Positions 1 to 7,216 are shown, numbered from the stretch's first letter. The stretch: DNA of 10,395 bases from Clostridia bacterium (GCA_017455945.1 JAFTLM010000306.1:1-10395); one strand, 5' to 3'. Made by a program: numbers and translations. Notes: generated by a model not told the origin, from the sequence alone.

Positions 1-1152
1 ATTTTCGGAGAGGAAGAAATCTTTAAAATCACGGGCGTAATTCCACACAGTATGTACTCGATATCCAAGTTGCTTTGGATAAGAAACAACTATCCCGAGC
101 TTTACGCACGTGCCGACAAGCTTTTGTTGGTTGGCGAATACGTAGGTTATTTGCTTTCGGGCAAGCGTATTATTGATTACTCGCTTGCATCGAGAACGGG
201 AATATTTGACGTTGAAAGGCTTGAGTTTTCCGAGGAAATGTTAAACCGTCTTGACGTCTCTCCCTCACTCTTTTCAACGCCTATGCGTGCGGGAAGCATC
301 GTAGGCAAAATAAAGCCCGAGCTTATGGAAGAACTTGGAATCAAGGGAGATCCGTGTCTGGTATTGGGCTCACACGACCAGGTTTGCACCGCGTTGGGGG
401 CGGGACTTTTAAAAGAGGGTGATGCTGTCGACGGAATGGGAACGGTGGAATGCATCACCACGCTTTTCTCACAGAAAACCGACAATTACAAAATGGGACG
501 TCAGGGATATCCTTGTGTTCCGTATGCCATAGAGGGACTTTACTGCACGTATATTCTTAACTATTCCTGCGGATCGACTGTAAACTGGTTCAAAAAAAAT
601 ATTATGCACGGATACTGCAGCGGAGAAAAAAGCTTTTTCGATTATATTGAAAAAGCTATGCCGAACACGCCCACGGGAATAATTATGCTTCCGTATTTCG
701 GCGGTGCCGCCACGCCGTATCAGGACATTGACGCCCGCGGTGCTTTTATAGGACTTACCACCGAAACCACGGATTCCGAACTGTACAAAGCCATTATGGA
801 AGGCACATCTATGGAAATGCGGTTAAACGCAGAGACTGTAAAAGAATATTCGATAGAAATTTCGGAGCTTGTTGCCACGGGCGGAGGAGCCAACTCAAAG
901 AAGTGGTTGCAGATTAAATCCGATATTCAGAATCTTCCCATAAAGATACTTCGCTCAAGCGAGGGCGGGCTTTGCGGCTGTGCAATGCTTTCGGCGGTTG
1001 CTTTGGGCGGTGCAAAAAATTTTGAAGAGGCAAAGGATATATTTGTAAAATACGCCGAGAGTTTTACACCTGACCACATATCACACGAAAATTATGAGTC
1101 GAGCTACTCTAAGTACAAAAAACTATACACAACTCTAAAGGAGATAAACTAA
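1..1152 (+). CDS. FGGY-family carbohydrate kinase, 5'-truncated by window edge
   Basis: ATP-dependent sugar kinase of the FGGY family, cytoplasmic, expected to phosphorylate a ketose. The reading frame is open from base 1: 17 codons precede the first ATG at 52 and read as good FGGY sequence (EEEIFKITG, then the ISKLLWI and YPELYARADKLL block), so that ATG is internal. 383 residues are visible against about 490-500 for the family, so roughly the first 110, with the N-terminal phosphate-binding loop, lie outside. Visible landmarks: a GSHDQ motif whose Asp (bases 376-378) is the likely catalytic base; GMGTVE just after it; and the C-terminal actin-like half with EGTSMEMRLNAETV followed by the ATGGGANSKKW nucleotide-binding motif (about 877-915). 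It is 1 bp upstream of the isomerase, whose ribosome binding site lies inside this gene. The neighbours suggest a ketose-1-kinase (fuculokinase/rhamnulokinase-like role), but xylulokinase-like activity cannot be excluded. Family certain, substrate unknown. Confidence 0.93.
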   Translation: MFGEEEIFKITGVIPHSMYSISKLLWIRNNYPELYARADKLLLVGEYVGYLLSGKRIIDYSLASRTGIFDVERLEFSEEMLNRLDVSPSLFSTPMRAGSIVGKIKPELMEELGIKGDPCLVLGSHDQVCTALGAGLLKEGDAVDGMGTVECITTLFSQKTDNYKMGRQGYPCVPYAIEGLYCTYILNYSCGSTVNWFKKNIMHGYCSGEKSFFDYIEKAMPNTPTGIIMLPYFGGAATPYQDIDARGAFIGLTTETTDSELYKAIMEGTSMEMRLNAETVKEYSIEISELVATGGGANSKKWLQIKSDIQNLPIKILRSSEGGLCGCAMLSAVALGGAKNFEEAKDIFVKYAESFTPDHISHENYESSYSKYKKLYTTLKEIN

Positions 1153-1153
1153 A

Positions 1154-2548
1154 ATGAAATTTGCTTTATTTTTCGGAAACAGAGGATTTATGCCCGCAGA
1201 GCTTATTGCGGGTGCGAGAGCCGATATGATCAGGGCTGTTACGGATGCGGGACACGAATATCTCGTTATGGACGAGAACGCTACCCGTTACGGTGCGGTA
1301 GAGACAAGAGACGAGGGCAGACTTTACCACGATTGGCTTAAATCTCACGAGGGCGAGTACGACGGAGTTATCCTCTGTATGCCCATTTTTATCGACGAAA
1401 ACGGTGCGGTAACGGCACTTCAGGACGCCGGTGTACCGATTCTTATGCAGGCATATCCCGACGAAATCGGCAAGATGGACTTCAAGCATCGCCGCGACGC
1501 TTACTGCGGAAAGTTCTCCGTTACAGACGTTTTCTACCAGTACAAGATTCCCTTCACCGTTATGAAACCTCACGTTGTTCACCCTCTCAGCGATGCGTTC
1601 AAACAGAATCTTTCGGATTTTGCCGCAATATGCAGAGTGGTTAAGGGCATGAAGCGTTTCAATCTCGGCTGCATCGGCGCGAGAACCACCGCATTCAAGA
1701 CCGTTCGCTTCGACGAAGTTACTCTCCAGCGATACGGCATCAACGTAGAAAGCTTTGACCTTTCAGAGCTGGTTTACAAGGTTGGACAGAAGGCTGACGA
1801 CGATCCCGCGGTTATCGCAAAGCTTGACAGACTTGTAAACTACACCGATTTTTCTCTCGTACCCGAAAAGAACAGACTTATGCTGGCAAAAATTTCCGTA
1901 GTAATAGACGATTACATAAACGAATATCATCTTGACGCGGTAACTCTTCGTTGCTGGAACGAGATGGAAACAATTCTCCGCGTTTGTCCTTGCGTTCTCA
2001 TTTCAGAGCTTAATGACAGAGGAATCGTATGCTCTTGCGAGATAGACCTGACAAGTGCCATTACTATGAGAGCGATGGCTTTGGCTTCCGAAAAACCAAC
2101 GGCTTGTCTTGACTGGAACAACAACTACGGAGATGACGAGAACAAGGTGATTCTATTCCATTGCGGTCCCGTAGCACAGACACTTATGGCAGGCAAGGGA
2201 CAGGTTACGGAGCACAAGATGTTCGCCAAGGGCGACCCCGGAAGCGGTTGGGGCAGCAACGAGGGCAGAATTGCCGCCTTTGATATGACCTTCTCAAACG
2301 GATTTACCGAGGACGGCAAGCTTAAGGTTTACGCAAGCGAGGCAAAGTTCACGGGAGAGCCCATTGAAAAGGCATTCTTCGGTTGCGGCGGCGTTGCCGA
2401 GATTCCCAATCTCCAGGACAAGCTCCTCAAGCTTGCCAAGGGCGGTTTCAAGCACCACACAACCGTTGGAATGGGGCATATGAAGCATATACTTGAAGAG
2501 GCTTTCACCACCTATCTCGGTTACGAAGTAATTGATATTGACAAATAA
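1154..2548 (+). CDS. Compact L-fucose/L-arabinose isomerase-family protein
   Basis: Predicted metal-dependent aldose-ketose isomerase, cytoplasmic, 464 residues. ATG 1154 is supported by AAAGGAG at 1137-1143. The N-terminal half is a substrate-binding Rossmann-like region (GVILCMPIFIDENGAVTAL at 71-89). The C-terminal half has the family core: LRCWNEME (265-272), SCEID with Glu296, CLDWNNNYGD with Asp320, and FKHHTTVGMGH (432-442). In E. coli FucI the Mn ligands are Glu337, Asp361 and His528; here Glu296 and Asp320 keep exactly the 24-residue spacing, and His434 or His435 is the likely third ligand. It is much shorter than FucI (about 590) and somewhat shorter than AraA (about 500), so it belongs to the poorly characterised short FucI-like group. 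Its place between an FGGY kinase and a class II aldolase supports isomerisation of an aldose to the ketose that the kinase uses. Substrate (L-fucose, D-arabinose, another pentose or a deoxysugar) cannot be decided. Confidence 0.88.
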   Translation: MKFALFFGNRGFMPAELIAGARADMIRAVTDAGHEYLVMDENATRYGAVETRDEGRLYHDWLKSHEGEYDGVILCMPIFIDENGAVTALQDAGVPILMQAYPDEIGKMDFKHRRDAYCGKFSVTDVFYQYKIPFTVMKPHVVHPLSDAFKQNLSDFAAICRVVKGMKRFNLGCIGARTTAFKTVRFDEVTLQRYGINVESFDLSELVYKVGQKADDDPAVIAKLDRLVNYTDFSLVPEKNRLMLAKISVVIDDYINEYHLDAVTLRCWNEMETILRVCPCVLISELNDRGIVCSCEIDLTSAITMRAMALASEKPTACLDWNNNYGDDENKVILFHCGPVAQTLMAGKGQVTEHKMFAKGDPGSGWGSNEGRIAAFDMTFSNGFTEDGKLKVYASEAKFTGEPIEKAFFGCGGVAEIPNLQDKLLKLAKGGFKHHTTVGMGHMKHILEEAFTTYLGYEVIDIDK

Positions 2549-2560
2549 GGAGAAATAAAA

Positions 2561-3406
2561 ATGTTAGTTGGATTAAAAGAAATAACTGCAGAGGGTAAAA
2601 AAAGAGGTATTGCCATAGGCAACTTCAACACCCCCAACTTAGAGTGTCTGATTGCGGTGCTTGATGCCGCAGAGGAGCTTGACGTTCCGATAATAATTGC
2701 ACACGCACAGTGCCACGAGGACGTTGCCCCCCTTGACAAAATAGGGCCTGTTATGGTAGAATTAGCTAAAAGAAGCAAGGTGAACGTATGCGTTCATCTT
2801 GACCACGGAGAAGATTTTGAATATTGCAAGAGAGCTATCGCTCTTGGCTTTACGTCCATAATGATAGACTTTTCCACCCTTCCCTATGAAGAGAATCTCA
2901 AAGGCACCGCTGAGGTAGTTGCATACGCTCACACACACGGAGTCGACGTTGAGTCGGAGCTTGGAAGTATGCCCGCACGCGAGGGCGGCGGTGAAAAGGC
3001 TGTAAACAAAGAGTCGCTTTACACCAATCCCGAGCTCGTTCCCGAATACGTTTCCAAAACCGGTGTTGATGCTCTTGCCATTGCCTTTGGAACCGCTCAC
3101 GGAATATACAAGGAAAAGCCTGTTCTTAATATGGACATTATCACGGCGGTTACACAGAAAACCGACCTGCCTCTTGTTATGCACGGCGGAAGCGGTATTT
3201 CCCACGACGAATACAGAGAGGTTATAAAGCGAGGCATAAGAAAGATAAATTATTATTCTTATATGTCTTACGCAGGTTATGCTGCCGCCAAAGCCGCGGT
3301 TGCGTCAAAAGACGCGGATTTTTATCACAATCTTGCACTTAATGCCCAAAAGGCAATGAAAGAGAACGTGCTCACTACGCTCAAGGTCTTTTCCAATATA
3401 AACTAA
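2561..3406 (+). CDS. Class II ketose-phosphate aldolase (GatY/KbaY/Fba type)
   Basis: Zinc-dependent class II aldolase, 281 residues, the usual length for GatY/KbaY. It should cleave a ketose (bis)phosphate to DHAP and an aldehyde. Visible active-site elements: VHLDHG with catalytic Asp81 and zinc ligand His82; SIMIDFSTLPYEENL (99-113); VESELG (130-135); GTAHG with His180; VMHGGSG with His208 and the phosphate-binding glycines; and Asn230. The positions of His82, His180, His208 and Asn230 nearly coincide with E. coli KbaY numbering. The usual N-x-x-T after the last glycine motif reads NYYS, a conservative change in the phosphate-binding corner. The start at 2561 follows AAGGAG (2547-2552), which overlaps the isomerase stop codon, suggesting translational coupling. 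It is not of the FucA/RhaD (adducin-like) fold normally paired with FucI and FucK. Tagatose-bisphosphate or fructose-bisphosphate aldolase activity is possible, but operon context favours a ketose-1-phosphate. Confidence 0.92.
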   Translation: MLVGLKEITAEGKKRGIAIGNFNTPNLECLIAVLDAAEELDVPIIIAHAQCHEDVAPLDKIGPVMVELAKRSKVNVCVHLDHGEDFEYCKRAIALGFTSIMIDFSTLPYEENLKGTAEVVAYAHTHGVDVESELGSMPAREGGGEKAVNKESLYTNPELVPEYVSKTGVDALAIAFGTAHGIYKEKPVLNMDIITAVTQKTDLPLVMHGGSGISHDEYREVIKRGIRKINYYSYMSYAGYAAAKAAVASKDADFYHNLALNAQKAMKENVLTTLKVFSNIN

Positions 3407-3417
3407 GGAGATTTACA

Positions 3418-4326
3418 ATGGACGGTAAAATTTCAAATTTGTCTCAGGTAGCAAGCATAAGAAGATACACCTTTACCGACGGAAAAGAAAAGGGACTTGA
3501 GGTTATCGACTGCGACAACGGCAAGATAAGATTTCTTCTTAACGTAACAAAGGCTCTTGACGTTATGCAGCTTTATCACGAAGGACAAAATATGTCTTTC
3601 ATTTCAAAAAACGGTTTTACGGCGAGAGAGATTCCTTTCGGAAACCGCTTTGAGGGAGGAATGGTGTACACCTGCGGACTTGACAGTCTTGGCCGCAGAA
3701 ACGGTTTTGAACTTCACGGCACTCACCACAACAATCCCGCCGTAGTTACTGTTGCCGAGTGTGATGAACGCGGCATAAGGATTGAGGCGGATATTGACTC
3801 GACCGAGCTTTTCGGTAAGTCTCTCACTCTGCACAGAAAGGTAACCGCCGAAATAGGAAGCGACACCGTAACCATTGAAGACACTCTTATAAACAAGAGC
3901 TTTTGCGCTCAGGATTACTGCATTCTCTACCACATCAATATAGGATACCCTATGCTTGACGAGGGAGCAAAAATAAAGGCGGATATTACCGATTATTATA
4001 CCAGAACCGCTTGGGCGAAAGAAAAGGCAAGCGAGATGTTTGACGTTACCCCTCCCGTTCCCTGCGAGGACGAGACCTGCTATTTTCTTAATATGAAAAA
4101 GCCTGAAATTTCGCTTGTGAACCCCAAGCTTGGAAAGACCTTCACGGTGAGATATTCCAAAGACACTTTGCCTTCCTTTATCGAGTGGCACAGCATGGCA
4201 AGCGGAGATTACGCTCTCGGCTTTGAGCCTGCTTCCACAACCCTTGACGACCGCTTTACCTACGCCAAGGTGGGCGCCGGCGAAAAAATCTCTTTCAAAA
4301 TTCAGCTTTCGGTAACAAAAAATTAA
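3418..4326 (+). CDS. DUF4432 / aldose-1-epimerase-family protein
   Basis: 302 residues of the galactose-mutarotase-like beta-sandwich superfamily, DUF4432 branch. Members are thought to bind free or phosphorylated sugars and to act as mutarotases or epimerases. Seen directly: FGNRFEGGMVYTCGLDSLG (75-92), FELHGTHHNNPA (97-108) supplying candidate catalytic histidines His100, His103 and His104, YHINIGYPMLDEGA (171-184), and a C-terminal ALGFEPAS block with a candidate catalytic Glu. No signal peptide, so cytoplasmic. ATG 3418 follows AAGGAG (3405-3410), which is fused to the aldolase stop codon. As last gene of the operon, 5 bp before a strong terminator hairpin, it probably equilibrates anomers (or an epimer) of the sugar consumed by the three upstream enzymes. 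Family membership is good; the exact reaction is inference. Confidence 0.82.
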   Translation: MDGKISNLSQVASIRRYTFTDGKEKGLEVIDCDNGKIRFLLNVTKALDVMQLYHEGQNMSFISKNGFTAREIPFGNRFEGGMVYTCGLDSLGRRNGFELHGTHHNNPAVVTVAECDERGIRIEADIDSTELFGKSLTLHRKVTAEIGSDTVTIEDTLINKSFCAQDYCILYHINIGYPMLDEGAKIKADITDYYTRTAWAKEKASEMFDVTPPVPCEDETCYFLNMKKPEISLVNPKLGKTFTVRYSKDTLPSFIEWHSMASGDYALGFEPASTTLDDRFTYAKVGAGEKISFKIQLSVTKN

Positions 4327-4331
4327 AAAAG

Positions 4332-4359
4332 AAAATGGCTGTCATTGACAGCCATTTTT
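4332..4359. terminator. Bidirectional rho-independent terminator
   Basis: A perfect 12-bp inverted repeat (AAAATGGCTGTC at 4332-4343 and its complement at 4347-4358) with a 3-nt ATT apex. On the plus strand the stem runs into five T (4355-4359). On the minus strand it is followed by C and then six T (complement of 4325-4330). It sits in the 38-bp gap between convergent stop codons (4326 and 4365) and can terminate both the sugar operon and the AraC-type gene. Confidence 0.85.
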
Positions 4360-4364
4360 ACGTA

Positions 4365-5132
4365 TCAGCAAGTAGCCTGATAATCGCTTGGGGTGATATT
4401 CATAAACTTTCTGAAGTTGCGGTTAAACGTACGCAGAGAATCAAAACCGCAGTCGTAAGCAATCTGGAGTATGGTTTCTCCGGAGTTATTTCTCAAACGG
4501 TAACAGGCTTCGTTTACCCGATATCGGTTGACGTAGTCGGTAAAGGATATTCCGATACACCCCTTAAAATATTTAGAAAGATAAACGTAGTGGTAGGACG
4601 TGTGTTCCGCAAGGTCTGTAAGCGAGCAGTCTTTGGCGTAGTTGGCTTCAACAAAAGCGAATATTTTTGAAAGGAGCTCGTCGCGGTCCTCTTCCCTTTT
4701 CTTATATTCGGCATTTTTATCAAATTCTCCGCAAAGAGAATACAGCAGACCTTTGGTTTGTATTATACTATGATCCCCACACAATTCTTTCATCGCTTCT
4801 ATGTAAAAAGACTTCAGTTTGAACATATTATTCACGGGGATTTTTTCTTTAAAAACTGTACTGTAAGCCTTTACAAGCTTAGGAGAAAAGATACAAAGCA
4901 GATGACGGCTATGCTCGGACGTGGAAAACTCATGCACCTGATTTGGAAAGACCAACACGCAGTCTCCTTTTTTCAAAGAGTACGGTGTTTTATCCACTGT
5001 TACGATCATATTTCCATCCAATACTGTTATAAACTCAAAGCTGCTGTGAAGGTGGGCGGGAAAATTAAAATCCATTCCGCTTTCAACCTTTATTCCGTCC
5101 GCATCGAATGAATGCTGAGATTGATAAAACAT
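4365..5132 (-). CDS. AraC-family transcriptional regulator (cupin sensor + HTH)
   Basis: DNA-binding regulator of 255 residues. Residues about 15-75 form an N-terminal cupin-type sensor (PAHLHSSFEF with His27 and His29, then YSLKKGDCVLVFPNQVHEF), the usual sugar-binding pocket of AraC regulators. The C-terminal region (about 152-255) is the double helix-turn-helix: the first HTH around 170-190 (SLTDLAEHTSYHYVYLSKYF) and the second around 219-241, ending in the signature GFDSLRTFNRNFRKFMNITP. The ATG at 5130-5132 is preceded by AAAAAGGAG (plus coordinates 5140-5148) and a consensus promoter. The gene is divergent from the GH3 glycosidase and convergent with the sugar operon. The likely job is sugar-responsive activation of the glycosidase; control of the upstream operon too is possible but cannot be seen, because that promoter is outside the window. 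Confidence 0.93.
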   Translation of the reverse strand: MFYQSQHSFDADGIKVESGMDFNFPAHLHSSFEFITVLDGNMIVTVDKTPYSLKKGDCVLVFPNQVHEFSTSEHSRHLLCIFSPKLVKAYSTVFKEKIPVNNMFKLKSFYIEAMKELCGDHSIIQTKGLLYSLCGEFDKNAEYKKREEDRDELLSKIFAFVEANYAKDCSLTDLAEHTSYHYVYLSKYFKGCIGISFTDYVNRYRVNEACYRLRNNSGETILQIAYDCGFDSLRTFNRNFRKFMNITPSDYQATC

Positions 5133-5162
5133 ACTTCTTCTCCTTTTTAAATCAGTGCCTTA

Positions 5163-5191
5163 ATTATACACTATCACAGGAAAAATGTCAA
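5163..5191 (-). promoter_or_regulatory. Consensus sigma-70 promoter of the AraC-type gene
   Basis: Read on the minus strand: TTGACA (5186-5191), a 17-bp spacer, then TATAAT (5163-5168). Both hexamers match the consensus 6/6. The expected start near 5156 leaves a leader of about 24 nt before the ATG, containing AAAAAGGAG. A fully consensus promoter for a regulator suggests steady expression or repression by bound protein. Confidence 0.85.
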
Positions 5192-5236
5192 CAGATATTA
5201 CACTAAAATTTGTCTATATTTTTTATATATTATGTC
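5192..5236. promoter_or_regulatory. Candidate regulator operator with repeated TGTC half-sites
   Basis: The 45-bp AT-rich stretch between the two divergent -35 boxes is the natural place for the AraC-type protein to bind. TGTC-starting words occur at 5186, 5211 and 5233 in the same orientation, 25 and 22 bp apart, the last touching the GH3 -35 box. A spacing near two helical turns, with one half-site abutting the -35 element, fits AraC-style activation. The words are short and the region is AT-rich, so chance is a real alternative. Confidence 0.25.
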
Positions 5237-5265
5237 TTGAATTCACCTTAATTATTACGTATAAT
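5237..5265 (+). promoter_or_regulatory. Sigma-70 promoter of the GH3 gene
   Basis: TTGAAT (5237-5242, 4/6 to the -35 consensus), a 17-bp spacer, then TATAAT (5260-5265, 6/6). The predicted start near 5272 gives a leader of about 24 nt with GGAGGTT at 5284-5290 before ATG 5296. The weak -35 box beside a likely activator site is typical of an activator-dependent promoter. The leader is too short for a riboswitch. Confidence 0.75.
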
Positions 5266-5295
5266 GTAATTATAAAAGCACACGGAGGTTAAGAA

Positions 5296-7179
5296 ATGAC
5301 TTTCACTCAAAGAGCAAAAGAACTTGTTGCACAAATGACGCTTGAGGAAAAAGCGTCGCAAATGAGATATGATTCTCCTGCCATAGAAAGGCTGGGAATC
5401 CCCGCATACAACTGGTGGAACGAGTGCCTTCACGGAGTAGCCCGAAGCGGTGCGGCAACAGTTTTTCCGCAGGCTATCGGCATGGCGGCAAGCTTTAACG
5501 TAGAGCTTATGCATAGGGTCGCCACCGCAATTTCAGACGAGGCGAGAGCCAAATATAACGAATACAAAAAATTCGGTTATACCGATATTTATCAGGGACT
5601 TACATATTGGTCACCCAACATAAACATTTTCAGAGACCCTCGCTGGGGGCGAGGACACGAGACATACGGTGAGGACCCTTACCTTACGGCACAAATGGGC
5701 GTTGCATTTATAAAGGGGCTTCAAGGCGAAGGAAAATACCGTAAGCTTGACGCGACGATAAAGCATTTGGCTGTCCACTCGGGCCCTGAAAAACTTCGTC
5801 ACGAGTTTGACGTCGACGTGTCCGAAAAAGACCTTTACGAAACATATCTTTACGCCTTCAAATACTGTATCGACCACGCTGATCCATCTGCGGTCATGGG
5901 AGCTTACAACAGGCTTTACGGTGAACCCTGTTGCGGAAGCAAAAAGCTCCTTGGCGATATTCTTTATGGCGAATTCGGTTTTAAGGGATACGTTGTTTCG
6001 GACTGCAGTGCGGTTGAAGATTTCCACATGAACCACAAGGTTACAAGAAATATTGCCGAAAGCTGCGCTCTTGCCATAAATAATGGTTGTCAGCTTAACT
6101 GCGGTCGAGCTTATACCGCTGTTTTGCAAGCCGTTGAAATGGGGCTTATCACCGAGGAAAAGATTACCGAATCTGTTGAAAAGCTTATGGAAACTCGTAT
6201 AAGACTGGGTATGTTTGACGACGACTGCGAGTATGACAATATTCCCTATGACGTTGTCGAGTGCGAGGCACACACTAATCTTAACAGAGAAATGGCGCAC
6301 GAAAGCATAGTTCTTCTCAAAAACAACGGTATTCTTCCGCTCGACTCAAAAAAGATAAAAACCGTTGCGGTAATAGGCCCTAACGCCGATTCCAAAACGC
6401 TTCTTTTAGGAAATTATTTTGGAACTCCGTCAAGATATTCCACCCTCTTAAGAGGTATACAAGACGGATTTGACGGCAGAGTCATTTACGCACGCGGATG
6501 CCACCTCTTTAAGCCTATGGGTGGAAGAGCCAAAGAACTGCCGCTTAACGAGGCGCTTATCGCGGCAAAAATGGCAGATGTGGTTATTCTCTGTATGGGT
6601 CTTGACTCAACCATGGAAGGCGAACAGGGTGACGGATACAACAATGACTACAGCGGAGATAAGCCTGATATTGAGCTTCCCGCTTCTCAAAAATTACTTA
6701 TTGAAAAAATAACGGAGCTTAAAAAGCCTACTGTATTCGTCAATTCTTCGGGAAGCTGTATAAATCTCTCTTATGCTCACGAAAATTTTGACGCCGTGCT
6801 TCAATGCTTCTATCCCGGTGCTGAGGGTGGAAACGCACTTGCCGACATTCTTTTTGGCAAAGTTTCTCCAAGCGGACGCTTACCTGTAAGCTTCTACAAA
6901 ACCCTTGACGACTATCCTGATTTTGAAGATTACAGCATGGAAAACAGAACCTATAAGTTCTACAAAGGCACACCGCTTTACGATTTCGGGCACGGCTTAA
7001 CATACTCTGATATAAAGGAAAACTGGCTTGACGAAAACACGGTTGAGCTTTCAAACCAGGGAGAATATGACACGGCGTACTCTGTCCTCAAATTTGAGTA
7101 TATCCCCCACAAGAGCCTTTGCGGATTTAAAAAAGTATTCCTCAAAAAAGGCGAAAAAATAACAGTTAAATTCAATTAA
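5296..7179 (+). CDS. Glycoside hydrolase family 3 (beta-xylosidase/arabinofuranosidase-like), short C-terminus
   Basis: Retaining exo-glycosidase of 627 residues without signal peptide, so likely cytoplasmic and acting on imported oligosaccharides. Order of parts: N-terminal TIM-barrel-type domain (about 1-310) with NWWNECLHGVAR (39-50), FRDPRWGRGHETYGEDPYL (112-130), KH at 156-157 and the nucleophile motif VVSDCSAV with Asp236; alpha/beta sandwich domain (about 335-560) with LLKNNGILPL, VIGPNAD, and GLDSTMEGEQGD holding candidate acid/base Glu441 or Glu443; then a reduced fibronectin-III-like tail (from about 575) ending at KSLCGFKKVFLKKGEKITVKFN. Relatives of this clostridial type run to about 700 residues, so the last strands are missing. 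ATG 5296 is set by GGAGGTT. NWWNE and the VVSDC environment resemble beta-xylosidase/alpha-L-arabinofuranosidase members; beta-glucosidase activity is less likely. It is divergent from an AraC-type regulator. Confidence 0.92.
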   Translation: MTFTQRAKELVAQMTLEEKASQMRYDSPAIERLGIPAYNWWNECLHGVARSGAATVFPQAIGMAASFNVELMHRVATAISDEARAKYNEYKKFGYTDIYQGLTYWSPNINIFRDPRWGRGHETYGEDPYLTAQMGVAFIKGLQGEGKYRKLDATIKHLAVHSGPEKLRHEFDVDVSEKDLYETYLYAFKYCIDHADPSAVMGAYNRLYGEPCCGSKKLLGDILYGEFGFKGYVVSDCSAVEDFHMNHKVTRNIAESCALAINNGCQLNCGRAYTAVLQAVEMGLITEEKITESVEKLMETRIRLGMFDDDCEYDNIPYDVVECEAHTNLNREMAHESIVLLKNNGILPLDSKKIKTVAVIGPNADSKTLLLGNYFGTPSRYSTLLRGIQDGFDGRVIYARGCHLFKPMGGRAKELPLNEALIAAKMADVVILCMGLDSTMEGEQGDGYNNDYSGDKPDIELPASQKLLIEKITELKKPTVFVNSSGSCINLSYAHENFDAVLQCFYPGAEGGNALADILFGKVSPSGRLPVSFYKTLDDYPDFEDYSMENRTYKFYKGTPLYDFGHGLTYSDIKENWLDENTVELSNQGEYDTAYSVLKFEYIPHKSLCGFKKVFLKKGEKITVKFN

Positions 7180-7216
7180 GCAATGTAAAAGCCAACGACT
7201 TTTTTATCAAATACTC

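Noticed and set aside
52..54. ATG at 52 as the start of the sugar kinase
   Set aside because: The 17 codons before it are open and match FGGY sequence, and the N-terminal phosphate-binding motif is missing, so the gene begins upstream of the window.
2762..4191. Minus-strand open frames of 147 and 195 codons opposite the aldolase and DUF4432 genes
   Set aside because: They are reverse-strand shadows of conserved genes in a codon-biased region; their sequences lack recognisable motifs and ribosome binding sites.
4335..5111. Plus-strand open frames of 111 and 117 codons within the AraC-type gene
   Set aside because: They are antisense to a clear AraC-family protein with intact motifs and have no ribosome binding site of their own or recognisable domain.
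5133..5295. Riboswitch or leader RNA in the divergent region
   Set aside because: Both promoters leave leaders of about 24 nt, too short for a structured regulatory RNA.
5611..6300. Minus-strand open frame of 229 codons inside the GH3 gene
   Set aside because: Antisense to the GH3 catalytic domain, which has all key residues; the composition looks like reversed coding DNA and not a protein family.
7187..7206. Terminator directly after GH3
   Set aside because: Only a 5-bp AAAAG/CTTTT stem is possible, too weak to call on its own despite the T-run.
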